Positions 18,207 through 26,429 of a stretch of DNA of 64,000 nt are shown one piece after another. The notes under the pieces were generated by a model. That model searched no databases. It worked only from the letters and a program-made list of their open reading frames with translations, and had not been told where the DNA came from. A program made the position numbers and the translations under genes. Within the stretch, counting starts at the first letter, position 1. Each line of letters opens with the position of its first letter. This DNA is from IDS-8 sp040902105 (GTDB lineage: Bacteria > Pseudomonadota > Gammaproteobacteria > Steroidobacterales > Woeseiaceae), in assembly GCA_040902105.1 (NCBI GenBank), contig JBBDXW010000075.1, forward strand, positions 1 through 64,000. Direction: 5' to 3'.

Positions 18207-19550
18207 TTATCCTGTCAGAGTTCTCAACAAATTCAAGTAGTCTTCGTTGACCCTTTTCTCTGTTTCACGCAACGCGGCAATGCGCCTGCAGGCATGCAGG
18301 ACCGTGGTGTGGTCGCGGCCACCGAAGGCATCGCCAATCTCCGGCAGACTGTGATGGGTCAGTTCCTTCGCCAGCGCCATGGCGAATTGACGCGGCCGGG
18401 CAATCGAGCGGCTGCGGCGTTTCGATAACAGGTCGGTCAAGCGCAGCTTGAAGTAATCGGCAACGGTTTTCTGGATGTTTTCGATGGACACCAGCCGGTC
18501 CTGCAACGCAAGCAGGTCGCGGAGCGCCTCCTTGGCGAAGTCCAGGCTGATCGGCCGCCCGGTGAATTGTGAATTGGCCATGACGCGGCGTAGCGCACCC
18601 TCGAGCTCGCGCACGTTGGAGCGTATGCGCTTTGCAATGAAAAATGCGACCTCCTCGGGCAGCAGCGTATTCTCGCCGGCGGCCTTGCTCATCAGAATGG
18701 CCACGGACGTTTCGAGTTCGGGCGGGTCGATTGCGACCGTCAACCCCCAGCCGAAACGCGACTTGAGGCGCTCCTCCAGCCCGACCACTTCCTTGGGGTA
18801 ACGGTCGCAGGTCAGGACTATCTGCCGTTGACCTTCGAGCAGCGCGTTGAAGGTGTGAAAAAACTCTTCCTGCGAGCGCTCTTTGCCCGCGAAAAACTGG
18901 ATGTCATCGATCAGCAGGGCGTCGAGCGAACGATACGAGCGTTTGAAATCCGAGATCGTGTTGTGTTGAAGACCCTTCACCATGTCGCCGACAAAACGTT
19001 CGGAATGCACGTAGCTGACCCGGGCGCCGGGGTCTCTCGCGAGCATCACATTGCCGATGGCCTGCATCAGGTGCGTCTTGCCAAGACCGACTCCGCCGTA
19101 GATGAACAGCGGGTTATAGGACTTGCCGGGATTCTCCCCGACCTGGTGCGCCGCTGCGCGCGCGAGCTGGTTGCTTTTGCCCTCGACAAATGCGGAGAAG
19201 GTGAAACTGGGGTTCAGTCGGCTGACAATCACTGACGATGAGTTGGGAGCGCGGGCGGGTCGCGGTGTGCTCGCGCCGGCGCTGGCCGGCGCCTGCCGCG
19301 ATCCGACTTCGACGACGACTTCACTCGCACCGCCGGCGCCGTCCACGAGTTCGAGAATTCGTTCGATGTAGTGTTGCTGCAACCAGTCGACCACAAAACG
19401 GTTAGGCGCGAGCAGCCGCAAAACACGCCCGTCTTCCACCGCTTGCAGGGGTCTGATCCAGGTGTTGAACTGCTGTTCGGGCAACTCCGCCTGCAGATCG
19501 CGGACGCAGCGATTCCAGAGATTTGTCTCAGCCTGCAACGAGGTCCCCAT
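18207..19550 (-). CDS. dnaA: Chromosomal replication initiator DnaA
   Basis: Replication initiator of 447 residues. Domain I (LWNRCVRDLQAELPEQQFNTWIRPL, 11-35) is followed by a short proline/alanine linker (about 85-105). The AAA+ domain has Walker A YGGVGLGKTH (151-160), Walker B ALLIDDIQFF and the box VII arginine region. The C-terminal DNA-binding helix-turn-helix carries the signature GGRDHTTVLHACRRI (about 413-427). The 5' leader contains regularly spaced CGAAC iterons and no clear Shine-Dalgarno sequence. Confidence 0.98.
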   Translation of the reverse strand: MGTSLQAETNLWNRCVRDLQAELPEQQFNTWIRPLQAVEDGRVLRLLAPNRFVVDWLQQHYIERILELVDGAGGASEVVVEVGSRQAPASAGASTPRPARAPNSSSVIVSRLNPSFTFSAFVEGKSNQLARAAAHQVGENPGKSYNPLFIYGGVGLGKTHLMQAIGNVMLARDPGARVSYVHSERFVGDMVKGLQHNTISDFKRSYRSLDALLIDDIQFFAGKERSQEEFFHTFNALLEGQRQIVLTCDRYPKEVVGLEERLKSRFGWGLTVAIDPPELETSVAILMSKAAGENTLLPEEVAFFIAKRIRSNVRELEGALRRVMANSQFTGRPISLDFAKEALRDLLALQDRLVSIENIQKTVADYFKLRLTDLLSKRRSRSIARPRQFAMALAKELTHHSLPEIGDAFGGRDHTTVLHACRRIAALRETEKRVNEDYLNLLRTLTG

Positions 19551-19565
19551 GAGAGCAATAAAAGG

Positions 19566-19637
19566 CGAACTAAAGAAAGCGAACCAAGTAACTCGAACCC
19601 GGAAAATCGAACCAGGGCGAACCCAAGGAAAGCGAGC
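19566..19637. repeat. CGAAC iterons in the dnaA leader
   Basis: CGAAC occurs at 19566, 19580, 19594, 19608 and 19618, i.e. spaced 14, 14, 14 and 10 bases, with A/G-rich spacers, followed by a near-copy CGAG at 19633. The array begins 15 bases upstream of the dnaA ATG. It could bind a regulator of dnaA, act as an origin iteron, or be an mRNA leader element. Confidence 0.6.
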
Positions 19638-19639
19638 TA

Positions 19640-19835
19640 TCGATGGCGGATCGGAGCGGGCAGTCTATAACGTCCACCAAGCCTTCGCCACACAGCAGAA
19701 TACACCTGTCCGGGTCGCTTACGGAGTTTAATTCCATACGCGAAAAAACCTGGGGTCGTTGCACGTCGGCGCCGCAGCTTGCCGCGGTTTTCGTCTTGGG
19801 AGCGTCTGCCGTCGTCCTTTGACAGCCCGGCTCGG
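19640..19835. other. Non-coding part of the dnaA-rpmH gap
   Basis: The 403-base gap between dnaA (19550) and rpmH (19954) holds the iterons, this unassigned stretch and the rpmH promoter. I see no good DnaA box and no open reading frame with coding character here. Another TTGACA occurs at 19819-19824. The dnaA promoter must lie in this gap but I cannot place it. Confidence 0.4.
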
Positions 19836-19864
19836 TTGACAGAAATTCCTCCCCCGCGTACCCT
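19836..19864 (+). promoter_or_regulatory. Sigma-70 promoter for rpmH-rnpA
   Basis: Perfect -35 TTGACA at 19836-19841, 17-base spacer, then TACCCT at 19859-19864 as a weaker -10. It lies 90 bases upstream of rpmH. Confidence 0.6.
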
Positions 19865-19953
19865 TGCCGCCCGCTTTTCGCCCTGACGAACAAGTCGCGG
19901 CGCAGCCGATTTCTACAACTTATTCTGCACCTTAAAGGCACAGGTCCAAGGCA

Positions 19954-20088
19954 ATGAAACGCACTTTCCAGCCAGGTAACTTAAAGCGGGCGAGAACCCA
20001 TGGATTCCGCGCGCGCATGGCTACGAAGGCCGGGCGCCTCGTGCTCAAGCGACGGCGCGCGAAAGGGCGCGTACAACTGACTCCGTAG
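19954..20088 (+). CDS. rpmH: 50S ribosomal protein L34
   Basis: A 44-residue ribosomal protein beginning MKRTFQPGNLKRARTHGFRA and ending AKGRVQLTP, the near-invariant L34 sequence, with a high Arg/Lys content for binding 23S rRNA. The ATG is preceded by AAGG at 19948-19952. It is divergent from dnaA, and rnpA follows about 70-90 bases downstream, the universal bacterial arrangement. Confidence 0.98.
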   Translation: MKRTFQPGNLKRARTHGFRARMATKAGRLVLKRRRAKGRVQLTP

Positions 20089-20178
20089 CGCCCGACAGCA
20101 ACTTCCCCAGCGACGAACACATCGGATAAAAAAACAAGGCCGGACAAAGACTTCTCCGTGGGGGTCGAACCGCAGGCT

Positions 20179-20574
20179 ATGGCCCAATCGAGTGGCCGGC
20201 CGGAGTATCGAATTAACAAGTACAAGCGGCTGCCGGATGCCACCTCGTTCGGCCGTGTGTTTGCCAGGGCAAGCAGGAGCCGGGACAATTTTTTCACGGT
20301 CTTGTCCAGAGAGAACGGAAAAGACTATGCCAGGCTCGGACTTGCCATATCCAAAAAAAATTGTCGTCGGGCGACCGGCAGAAATCGCCTGAAGCGGCTC
20401 GTGCGGGAATCGTTTCGCCATCACCAGGCAGATCTCGCGGGGCTCGACGTCGTCGTTCTGGGTCAGCCGGACACGAGCCGGGCCGACAACAAGGTACTTT
20501 TTGACAGTCTTGCCAGACACTGGCAAAAAACCCGATCCGCAAATCGTTGCGCCCCGGCGCGGCCCGGCGAATAG
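20179..20574 (+). CDS. rnpA: Ribonuclease P protein component
   Basis: Protein subunit of RNase P, which matures tRNA 5' ends, 131 residues from ATG 20179 (a GTG at 20158 would add seven). It has the RNA-binding signature RRATGRNRLKRLVRESFR in the middle and an upstream FGRVFARASRSRDNFFTVL strand characteristic of the family. The C-terminal extension RSANRCAPARPGE is not conserved. yidC begins 52 bases downstream; the small yidD gene normally found between them is absent. Confidence 0.95.
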   Translation: MAQSSGRPEYRINKYKRLPDATSFGRVFARASRSRDNFFTVLSRENGKDYARLGLAISKKNCRRATGRNRLKRLVRESFRHHQADLAGLDVVVLGQPDTSRADNKVLFDSLARHWQKTRSANRCAPARPGE

Positions 20575-20626
20575 CGGAACGTCGACGGGCGGCAGGGCGA
20601 CGAAACGGGCGCAGGTACAGGGCTAA

Positions 20627-22375
20627 ATGGACAATCAACGATTGCTGGTGTGGGCGGCCTTCGGCCTCATGCTCTGGTTCACGTACCAGGCGTGGGTCCA
20701 GGACTACGGCGTCAAGCCGGTACCGCCGGCAGAACCGGTCACCGAAAGCGCTGCCGCTCCGGACGAGGATCCGGGCGATCTGCCCGCGCTTCCCGAGACC
20801 ACCGTCGCTGCTCCGGAGCCCGACAGCGGGCCGGCGTTGCCAGGTGAATCGACGGGCAAGAGCGCATCGGATGCGACCTCGACGATCGTCCACGTAACAA
20901 CCGACGTGCTCGACGTCGAGATCAACACGCGCGGCGGCACGCTGCAAGAGGCCACACTTCTCAAGTACCCGGTTGCAAAAGATCAGCCGGACGTTCTGGT
21001 GCAACCACTGGCCCGGGATGCGCCGAACTTTGGCCTGGTACACACGGGACTGCGAACGGCGAATGACGGACCCGAGCCGAATCACCTGGCACAGTTTCAA
21101 AGCGAGTCGCTGGAATACCTGCTGGATGGCCGTGACGAACTGTCGGTGTCACTCAGCTGGGAAGACGGTCAGGGCGTCAGTGTCGTCAAACAGTATCGTT
21201 TTGAGCGCGGCAGCTACGTCATTGACGTGCAACAGACGGTCGTCAACGACGGCAGCAGCGAGTGGCGAGGCGCGGAGTACGCGCAGATACAGCGGCATTC
21301 GTACCCGCAGGAACGATCGATGTTCAACGTCGATTCTTATTCGTTTCACGGGCCGGTCGTTTACGACGGCGAACGGTCGACGAAGATCGACCGGGACGAC
21401 CTGCTGTCGGACGGCCCGTTCAACCTGTCGACGGCGAACGGCTGGGTCGCGTCGATACAACATCACTTCCTGAGCGCGGTCGTTCCGGACGCCGCGACCG
21501 AACAGCGTTACAGCGTCGCGATTCGCGACGACGTCGCCGTGGCGAGCGTCATTGGCCCGGCGCAAATCGTGGCACCGGGCGACCGCAAGACCTTCGAAAC
21601 CACCGTGTTCGTCGGACCGAAGCTGCAGTCGCAACTCACGGAGGTAACGCCGACTCTCAAACTCACCGTCGACTACGGCTGGCTGACAATCCTCTCGGAG
21701 CCGCTGTTCTGGTTGCTGTCGAAGGTGCACAGATTCGTCGGCAACTGGGGTCTCGCGATCATCCTTGTCACCGTTCTGATCAAACTGGTCTTCTACAAGC
21801 TGACGGAGACCAGCGGCCGTTCAATGGCCAAAATGCGCGAGATTCAGCCGCGCATGAAAGCGCTGCAGGAACGTTACAAGGACGACCGCCAGCAATTGAG
21901 CCAGGCGATGATGGAGTTGTACAAGCGCGAGAAAGTCAACCCCGCCGCCGGCTGTTTGCCGATCCTGATCCAGATGCCGTTTTTTCTCGCGTTCTACTGG
22001 GTGCTGCTCGAAAGCGTGGAAATGCGTCAGGCGCCGTTCGCGCTCTGGATTACCGACCTGTCGTCGAAGGATCCGTATTTCATCCTGCCGCTGATCATGG
22101 GCGCCGCCATGTTCTTCCAGCAGAAGCTGAATCCTGCGCCGGCCGACCCGGTGCAGGCAAAGGTCATGCAGATCATGCCGATCGTCTTCACCGGCTTTTT
22201 CGCGTTCTTCCCGTCCGGGCTGGTGCTTTACTGGGTCACGAACACGCTACTCTCGATCGCGCAGCAGTGGCACATCAACAAGGTGGTCGGACGGGAAAGC
22301 GCGAAGCGCAAGCCCGGAAAGAAAGAAGGCAAGAAGAATATAAAAAAAGAAAGCAAACCCGGTAACGACGAGTAG
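20627..22375 (+). CDS. yidC: Membrane protein insertase YidC
   Basis: Inner-membrane insertase/chaperone of 582 residues. An N-terminal transmembrane helix (about 5-20) precedes a Pro/Glu-rich linker and a large periplasmic beta-supersandwich domain (about 80-340). The conserved insertase core (about 350-560) contains FVGNWGLAIILVTVLIK, KMREIQPRMKALQERYKDD, AAGCLPILIQMPFFLAFYWVL and LYWVTNTLLSIAQQW. The tail is very lysine-rich, as expected for ribosome contact. It is transcribed with rpmH-rnpA and followed closely by mnmE. Confidence 0.98.
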   Translation: MDNQRLLVWAAFGLMLWFTYQAWVQDYGVKPVPPAEPVTESAAAPDEDPGDLPALPETTVAAPEPDSGPALPGESTGKSASDATSTIVHVTTDVLDVEINTRGGTLQEATLLKYPVAKDQPDVLVQPLARDAPNFGLVHTGLRTANDGPEPNHLAQFQSESLEYLLDGRDELSVSLSWEDGQGVSVVKQYRFERGSYVIDVQQTVVNDGSSEWRGAEYAQIQRHSYPQERSMFNVDSYSFHGPVVYDGERSTKIDRDDLLSDGPFNLSTANGWVASIQHHFLSAVVPDAATEQRYSVAIRDDVAVASVIGPAQIVAPGDRKTFETTVFVGPKLQSQLTEVTPTLKLTVDYGWLTILSEPLFWLLSKVHRFVGNWGLAIILVTVLIKLVFYKLTETSGRSMAKMREIQPRMKALQERYKDDRQQLSQAMMELYKREKVNPAAGCLPILIQMPFFLAFYWVLLESVEMRQAPFALWITDLSSKDPYFILPLIMGAAMFFQQKLNPAPADPVQAKVMQIMPIVFTGFFAFFPSGLVLYWVTNTLLSIAQQWHINKVVGRESAKRKPGKKEGKKNIKKESKPGNDE

Positions 22376-22392
22376 CGGGGAGATATCTCCCC

Positions 22393-23748
22393 GTGAGCGA
22401 AGCGTCCTACATCAAGGACACGATCGTCGCGAGAGCCACGCCTCCGGGGACGGGCGGTATTGCGGTGGTGCGCATCTCGGGCCCCCTCGTTCCCGCGATC
22501 GCAAAAGGTATGCTCGGCTCGCTTCCGCCGCAACGGCAAGCAACGTTTCGCACCTTCCGCGGTGCCGACGGCCAGATGCTCGATCGGGGCATCGCGATCT
22601 ACTTTGCGGCGCCACATTCGTTCACCGGTGAAGACGTACTGGAGTTGCACGGCCACGGCGGGCCGCTGGTCGTGTCCGGCCTGGTGGACGCGGCAGTCGG
22701 CCTGGGCGCCCGCCGCGCCGGGCCGGGTGAATTTTCCAAGCGTGCCTTTCTCAACGACAGACTCGACCTGGCACAGGCCGAAGCAATCGCCGACCTGATC
22801 GCGAGCGGCTCGTCACAGGCCGCAAGAGCGGCACTGCGGTCGTTGTCCGGTGCCTTCTCGCAAGCGGTTGACGAGCTGCAGGAAAAGCTCGAGAAGCTTC
22901 GCATGCATGTCGAGGCCGCGATCGATTTTCCCGAGGAAGAAATTGACTTCCTGTGCGACGAAGCATTGCGCGCGCGCGTTGCTGAATGCGCGCAAGCCTT
23001 TCAAACACTCAGGAACAATGCCGGCGCGGGCCGGGTGCTGCGGGACGGCTATCGGGCCGTGATTGTCGGGCGTCCAAACGCCGGCAAGTCGAGCCTGCTG
23101 AATCTGCTGAGCGGCCAGGAAGCGGCGATCGTGACGGAAGTGGCGGGCACCACCCGCGACATCCTGCGCGAGCAGATCAACATAGACGGGCTGCTGGTTG
23201 AGCTTGTGGACACGGCCGGGCTCCGATGCGATCCGGACCGCATCGAAGCAGAAGGCATACGGCGCGCGCGCGAGGCGCTCAGGGAGGCTGATGCGATTCT
23301 GTGGATACAGGATGCGCGCGACAGCAGCGATACCGCGCTGGCGCTCGATGACGATTTACCCGCCGACGTGCCGCTGGTGGTTGTACGCAACAAAATCGAC
23401 CTGACCGCGGATGCGCCAGGGCTCCGCAGGGGACAGCCCCGGAGCGTCTCGATTTCGGCAAGAACCGGCGCCGGCATCGAAGCGCTCAGGACGCTCATCC
23501 GGGAGCTGGCGGGCTACCGTGATCTTGGCGAGGGCGCGTTCACTGCGCGGCGGCGACACCTCGATGCCCTGGACCGCGCCTGCGGCCATTTCGAAGCCGG
23601 GTGCGACGCGCTCGACAAGGCGAAAGCCGGGGAGTTGCTGGCCGAGGAATTACGGCTTTCGCAGCGGGCTCTTGGGGAAATCACCGGCGCCGGCTGCAGC
23701 GACGACCTGCTCGGCCGGATCTTCTCGGAGTTCTGCATCGGCAAGTAA
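22393..23748 (+). CDS. mnmE: tRNA uridine-5-carboxymethylaminomethyl modification GTPase MnmE
   Basis: GTPase partner of MnmG in forming (c)mnm5U34 of tRNAs, 451 residues from GTG 22393. The N-terminal tetrahydrofolate-binding domain has TPPGTGGIAVVRISGP and HGHGGPLVVSGLV. The G domain holds GRPNAGKSSLLN (G1), the switch TTRD, DTAGLR (G3) and RNKID (G4). The C-terminus ends in the invariant CIGK, whose cysteine is essential. Unlike in many relatives, mnmG does not follow directly; about 4.3 kb of accessory genes intervene. Confidence 0.98.
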   Translation: MSEASYIKDTIVARATPPGTGGIAVVRISGPLVPAIAKGMLGSLPPQRQATFRTFRGADGQMLDRGIAIYFAAPHSFTGEDVLELHGHGGPLVVSGLVDAAVGLGARRAGPGEFSKRAFLNDRLDLAQAEAIADLIASGSSQAARAALRSLSGAFSQAVDELQEKLEKLRMHVEAAIDFPEEEIDFLCDEALRARVAECAQAFQTLRNNAGAGRVLRDGYRAVIVGRPNAGKSSLLNLLSGQEAAIVTEVAGTTRDILREQINIDGLLVELVDTAGLRCDPDRIEAEGIRRAREALREADAILWIQDARDSSDTALALDDDLPADVPLVVVRNKIDLTADAPGLRRGQPRSVSISARTGAGIEALRTLIRELAGYRDLGEGAFTARRRHLDALDRACGHFEAGCDALDKAKAGELLAEELRLSQRALGEITGAGCSDDLLGRIFSEFCIGK

Positions 23749-23880
23749 CAGTTCACATTGCGGTGTTGCTTGGCACCAACATGTTGGCAAGTGTGACGCC
23801 GGTCGCGTCATGAACCGGGCATGCTGGGGCCAACTAGCCTCTCGTTTGGCAAGTTGCATGAGCAACTCATGGAGATGGCA

Positions 23881-24450
23881 ATGTCACGTTTACTTGTGGT
23901 TCTCACCTTTCTTTTGTCCGGAGCCGCCTTTGCACAGGATTTCGATTACAACTTCGTGCAGGCGTCTTACGGGCAGTTCGAACTGGATGACGTCGACGTC
24001 GACGGCGACGGGTTCGGCATCGGCGGCTCGGTAGCCGTCAGCGAGCACTTTCACCTGTTCGGCGGCTACTCAACCGGCGATTTCGATTTCGGCGTCGATA
24101 TGAGTGAACTGAGCGCCGGCCTCGGCTACAACGCTCCTTTGTCGGATACCGTCGATCTCATCGCGTCCGTGGCGTATGTGTCGGTGGAAGTGGACGTCCC
24201 CGGCTTCGGCTCGGCAGACGAAAACGGATACGGCCTTGGCCTCGGCCTCAGGGCAATGGCGACTCCCGCCGTCGAGCTCAACGGCGGGCTCTCGTACGTC
24301 GACCTTGGCGACGAAAGCGACGGCGACACCAGTTTCGGCGCGGGTTTCCTGTATCACTTTTCGGAATCGTTCGCGGCCGGAGCATCCGGAAACTGGGGCG
24401 ACGACATGAGCTCGTACCAGTTGAACGGGCGTTTTTCCTTCGGCAATTAA
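23881..24450 (+). CDS. Outer-membrane beta-barrel protein
   Basis: A 189-residue exported protein. ATG 23881 is chosen because it opens a signal peptide (MSRLLVVLTFLLSGAAFA, cleavage before QDFDYN) and has GGAG eight bases upstream; an ORF extension to 23821 has no such features. The mature part consists of alternating amphipathic strands (for example FGIGGSVAVSEHFHLFGGYS, ELSAGLGYNAPL, FGAGFLYHF) and ends GRFSFGN with the terminal aromatic expected of barrels. It is rich in Asp and Gly. Probably an eight-strand OmpA/OmpW-like barrel; cargo or role unknown. A strong terminator follows. Confidence 0.8.
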   Translation: MSRLLVVLTFLLSGAAFAQDFDYNFVQASYGQFELDDVDVDGDGFGIGGSVAVSEHFHLFGGYSTGDFDFGVDMSELSAGLGYNAPLSDTVDLIASVAYVSVEVDVPGFGSADENGYGLGLGLRAMATPAVELNGGLSYVDLGDESDGDTSFGAGFLYHFSESFAAGASGNWGDDMSSYQLNGRFSFGN

Positions 24451-24473
24451 GAATCTGGCACGCACTGAAGACG

Positions 24474-24503
24474 AACCCCGCCTTTGTGGCGGGGTTTTTT
24501 TTC
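24474..24503 (+). terminator. Rho-independent terminator
   Basis: Nine-base-pair stem AACCCCGCC / GGCGGGGTT with loop TTTGT, followed by a run of T residues. It ends the outer-membrane protein transcript 24 bases after its stop and separates it from the convergent natB. Confidence 0.95.
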
Positions 24504-24522
24504 GCGCTTGTGGAGGGGTTCC

Positions 24523-25704
24523 CTAACCCAGCAACCCTTCGCGACGATAAAGACGCGCACAAGCCCAGGCGAGCACGGCGCCGGCCGCCAGGGTTGCGAC
24601 AACGGACACGACCACGTGCAGGCCGTTGAGCGGCTCGTTCCTGATCAGTCCCACCAGCAGCAGATGCTGGCTCAGGCTCGGGATCAGCATCAGTTCGGCA
24701 CTCGGCCGCACCATCAGAATGCTCACGACCAGAATCGGCAAAGTCGGCGCGATCAGGACGATGCTGACCCAGGTTTGTGCCTCCTTGTAGCTCTTCGTGA
24801 ACGAGGCCACCAGGGTCATCAGCGCAGCGCCGAGCAGGGTAAAGGGCAGCAACAGCAGAAACGCCGTGAAGACGACCGCAGGCCCGAAGTTCGGCGTCAT
24901 GCCGAGCTTCTCCAGTGGCACGAACTTCAGGGTCACGTAAAACGACGCGAGGCTGATCAAAAGGGATGCGGCCATGAACAGACAGGCGGCGAGAATCTTG
25001 CCGTAAATCAGCGCCTCGCGAGTGACCGGCAGGCACAGAAGCGGCTCCAGTGAACCTCGCTCGCGTTCTCCGGCGGTCGTGTCGATGGCGAGGTTCATGC
25101 CTCCGGTCAGGAGCGCGAAGATAAAGAAGTAACTCAGCATTCCGAGCAGGATCGCCGAGCGCCCGCTGGGCGTCGAAACGTCGATGACGTCGATATTGAG
25201 CGGCCGCACGACCAGCGGACTCACGCCTCTTGCGGAGAGACGCATGGCCGCGAGTTCCTGGTTGTAGGCATTGAATGCGAGCAGGGCCCGGCGGGATTCG
25301 CGCTCGGCAGCCCGATTCGCCTGGTCGGTGATGACTTCGACGGTTGCGGGGATACCTTCCGCCAGGTCCCTGCCGAACGATTCCGGGATCACGACGACGA
25401 CGTCGTGTGCCCCTGTTTCGACCGCGGTCCGCGCCGCGTCCCGGGTTGCCGGCGCTCGCGCGACGTTGATGTTGTGACTTCGCAGATAACCGATGAGATT
25501 CGGTGCGTGTTCCGACCCTAGAACCGGCAGCTCCAGTGCTTCGCTTGCGTCACTCAACGACTGCTTCAGCGACAGGTTGATCGCAAAGGCGAAAATGACG
25601 GGACCGAACAGCGGCCCGAGCAGCAAGGCGGAAAGCAGCGTGCGCCGGTCGCGGAAGTTGTCCAGCACTTCCTTGCGGAAAACGGTGTGGAGCGTCGACA
25701 ACAT
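24523..25704 (-). CDS. natB: ABC-2 type transporter permease (NatB-like)
   Basis: Membrane subunit of an exporter, 393 residues. Start ATG 25704 shares its A with the natA stop (TGATG), so translation is coupled. An N-terminal helix (LLSALLLGPLFGPVIFAFAI) is followed by a long extracytoplasmic domain (about 45-200) and five or six C-terminal helices, including GMLSYFFIFALLTGGMNLAID and ACLFMAASLLISLASFYV. The segment ERERGSLEPLLCLPVTR is typical of ABC-2/NatB permeases. The E. coli-unlike NatAB systems export sodium; the substrate here is inferred only by family. Confidence 0.85.
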   Translation of the reverse strand: MLSTLHTVFRKEVLDNFRDRRTLLSALLLGPLFGPVIFAFAINLSLKQSLSDASEALELPVLGSEHAPNLIGYLRSHNINVARAPATRDAARTAVETGAHDVVVVIPESFGRDLAEGIPATVEVITDQANRAAERESRRALLAFNAYNQELAAMRLSARGVSPLVVRPLNIDVIDVSTPSGRSAILLGMLSYFFIFALLTGGMNLAIDTTAGERERGSLEPLLCLPVTREALIYGKILAACLFMAASLLISLASFYVTLKFVPLEKLGMTPNFGPAVVFTAFLLLLPFTLLGAALMTLVASFTKSYKEAQTWVSIVLIAPTLPILVVSILMVRPSAELMLIPSLSQHLLLVGLIRNEPLNGLHVVVSVVATLAAGAVLAWACARLYRREGLLG

Positions 25705-26429
25705 CAGCGCCCGACCCGGCTGATCGCCTGCACGAACGCGTCTTCGAGGTCGTCGCAACCGGTGGCATCGAGAATGCCCTCCGGGCTGGCATGCATCGCG
25801 ACCTGTCCCGCGGCAATGATGACGATCTCATCGCACAAGGCCGCAACCTCCTGCATCACGTGGCTCGAAAAGAGCACGCATTTGCCCGCCGCTTTAAGCT
25901 GGCGTATGAGCTCTCTCAAGGACCGTGTCGCCATCACGTCGAGTCCGCTGCTGGGTTCGTCCAGGATGACGTTCTGCGGTTCGTGAACGAGGGCGCGCGC
26001 GAGTGCGACCTTGGTGCGCTGGCCGTGGGAGAAGCCTTTCGTGCGCCGATCGGCGAACCCGCCGATATCCAGTTGCCGAACGACCGTGTCTACCTTCCGC
26101 TCCAGGTCGGCGGGAGGAATGCCATAAAGTTTGCCGTAATACTCGATGTTTTCTCTTGCCGTCAGGTGCGGATAGAGACCGGAGCCGTGCGGCAAACTGC
26201 CGATGCGGCGGCGCGCCTCCAGTGTCTGCGCGACGACGTCGACGCCGTCGATATGGGCGCTGCCCTGGTCGGGTTTCATCACGGTGTAAAGAATGCGCAG
26301 CGTCGTCGACTTGCCCGCGCCGTTCGGCCCCAGCAAGCCCGTAATGCGGCCATCCGGGGCGTCGAAGCTGACGCCGTTTACTGCTTTCACTTCGCCGAAC
26401 GACTTCTGCAGTCCACTGACCCGGATCAC
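25704..26429 (-). CDS. natA: ABC transporter ATP-binding protein (NatA-like)
   Basis: A 241-residue ATPase. Walker A is GPNGAGKST (about 34-42), the signature is FSHGQRTKVALARAL, Walker B is NVILDEPSSGLD with the catalytic Glu, and the H-loop is in LFSSHVMQEV. The signature begins SHGQ in place of the usual SGGQ, a variant common in NatA-type ATPases. It overlaps the upstream peptidase gene by four bases and the downstream permease by one, so the three form one operon. Confidence 0.9.
   Translation of the reverse strand: MIRVSGLQKSFGEVKAVNGVSFDAPDGRITGLLGPNGAGKSTTLRILYTVMKPDQGSAHIDGVDVVAQTLEARRRIGSLPHGSGLYPHLTARENIEYYGKLYGIPPADLERKVDTVVRQLDIGGFADRRTKGFSHGQRTKVALARALVHEPQNVILDEPSSGLDVMATRSLRELIRQLKAAGKCVLFSSHVMQEVAALCDEIVIIAAGQVAMHASPEGILDATGCDDLEDAFVQAISRVGR

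Noticed and set aside
19551..19953. oriC in the dnaA-rpmH gap as in Pseudomonas
   Set aside because: No DnaA box with fewer than three mismatches was seen; the gap is not AT-rich. Kept as an alternative only because of the iterons.
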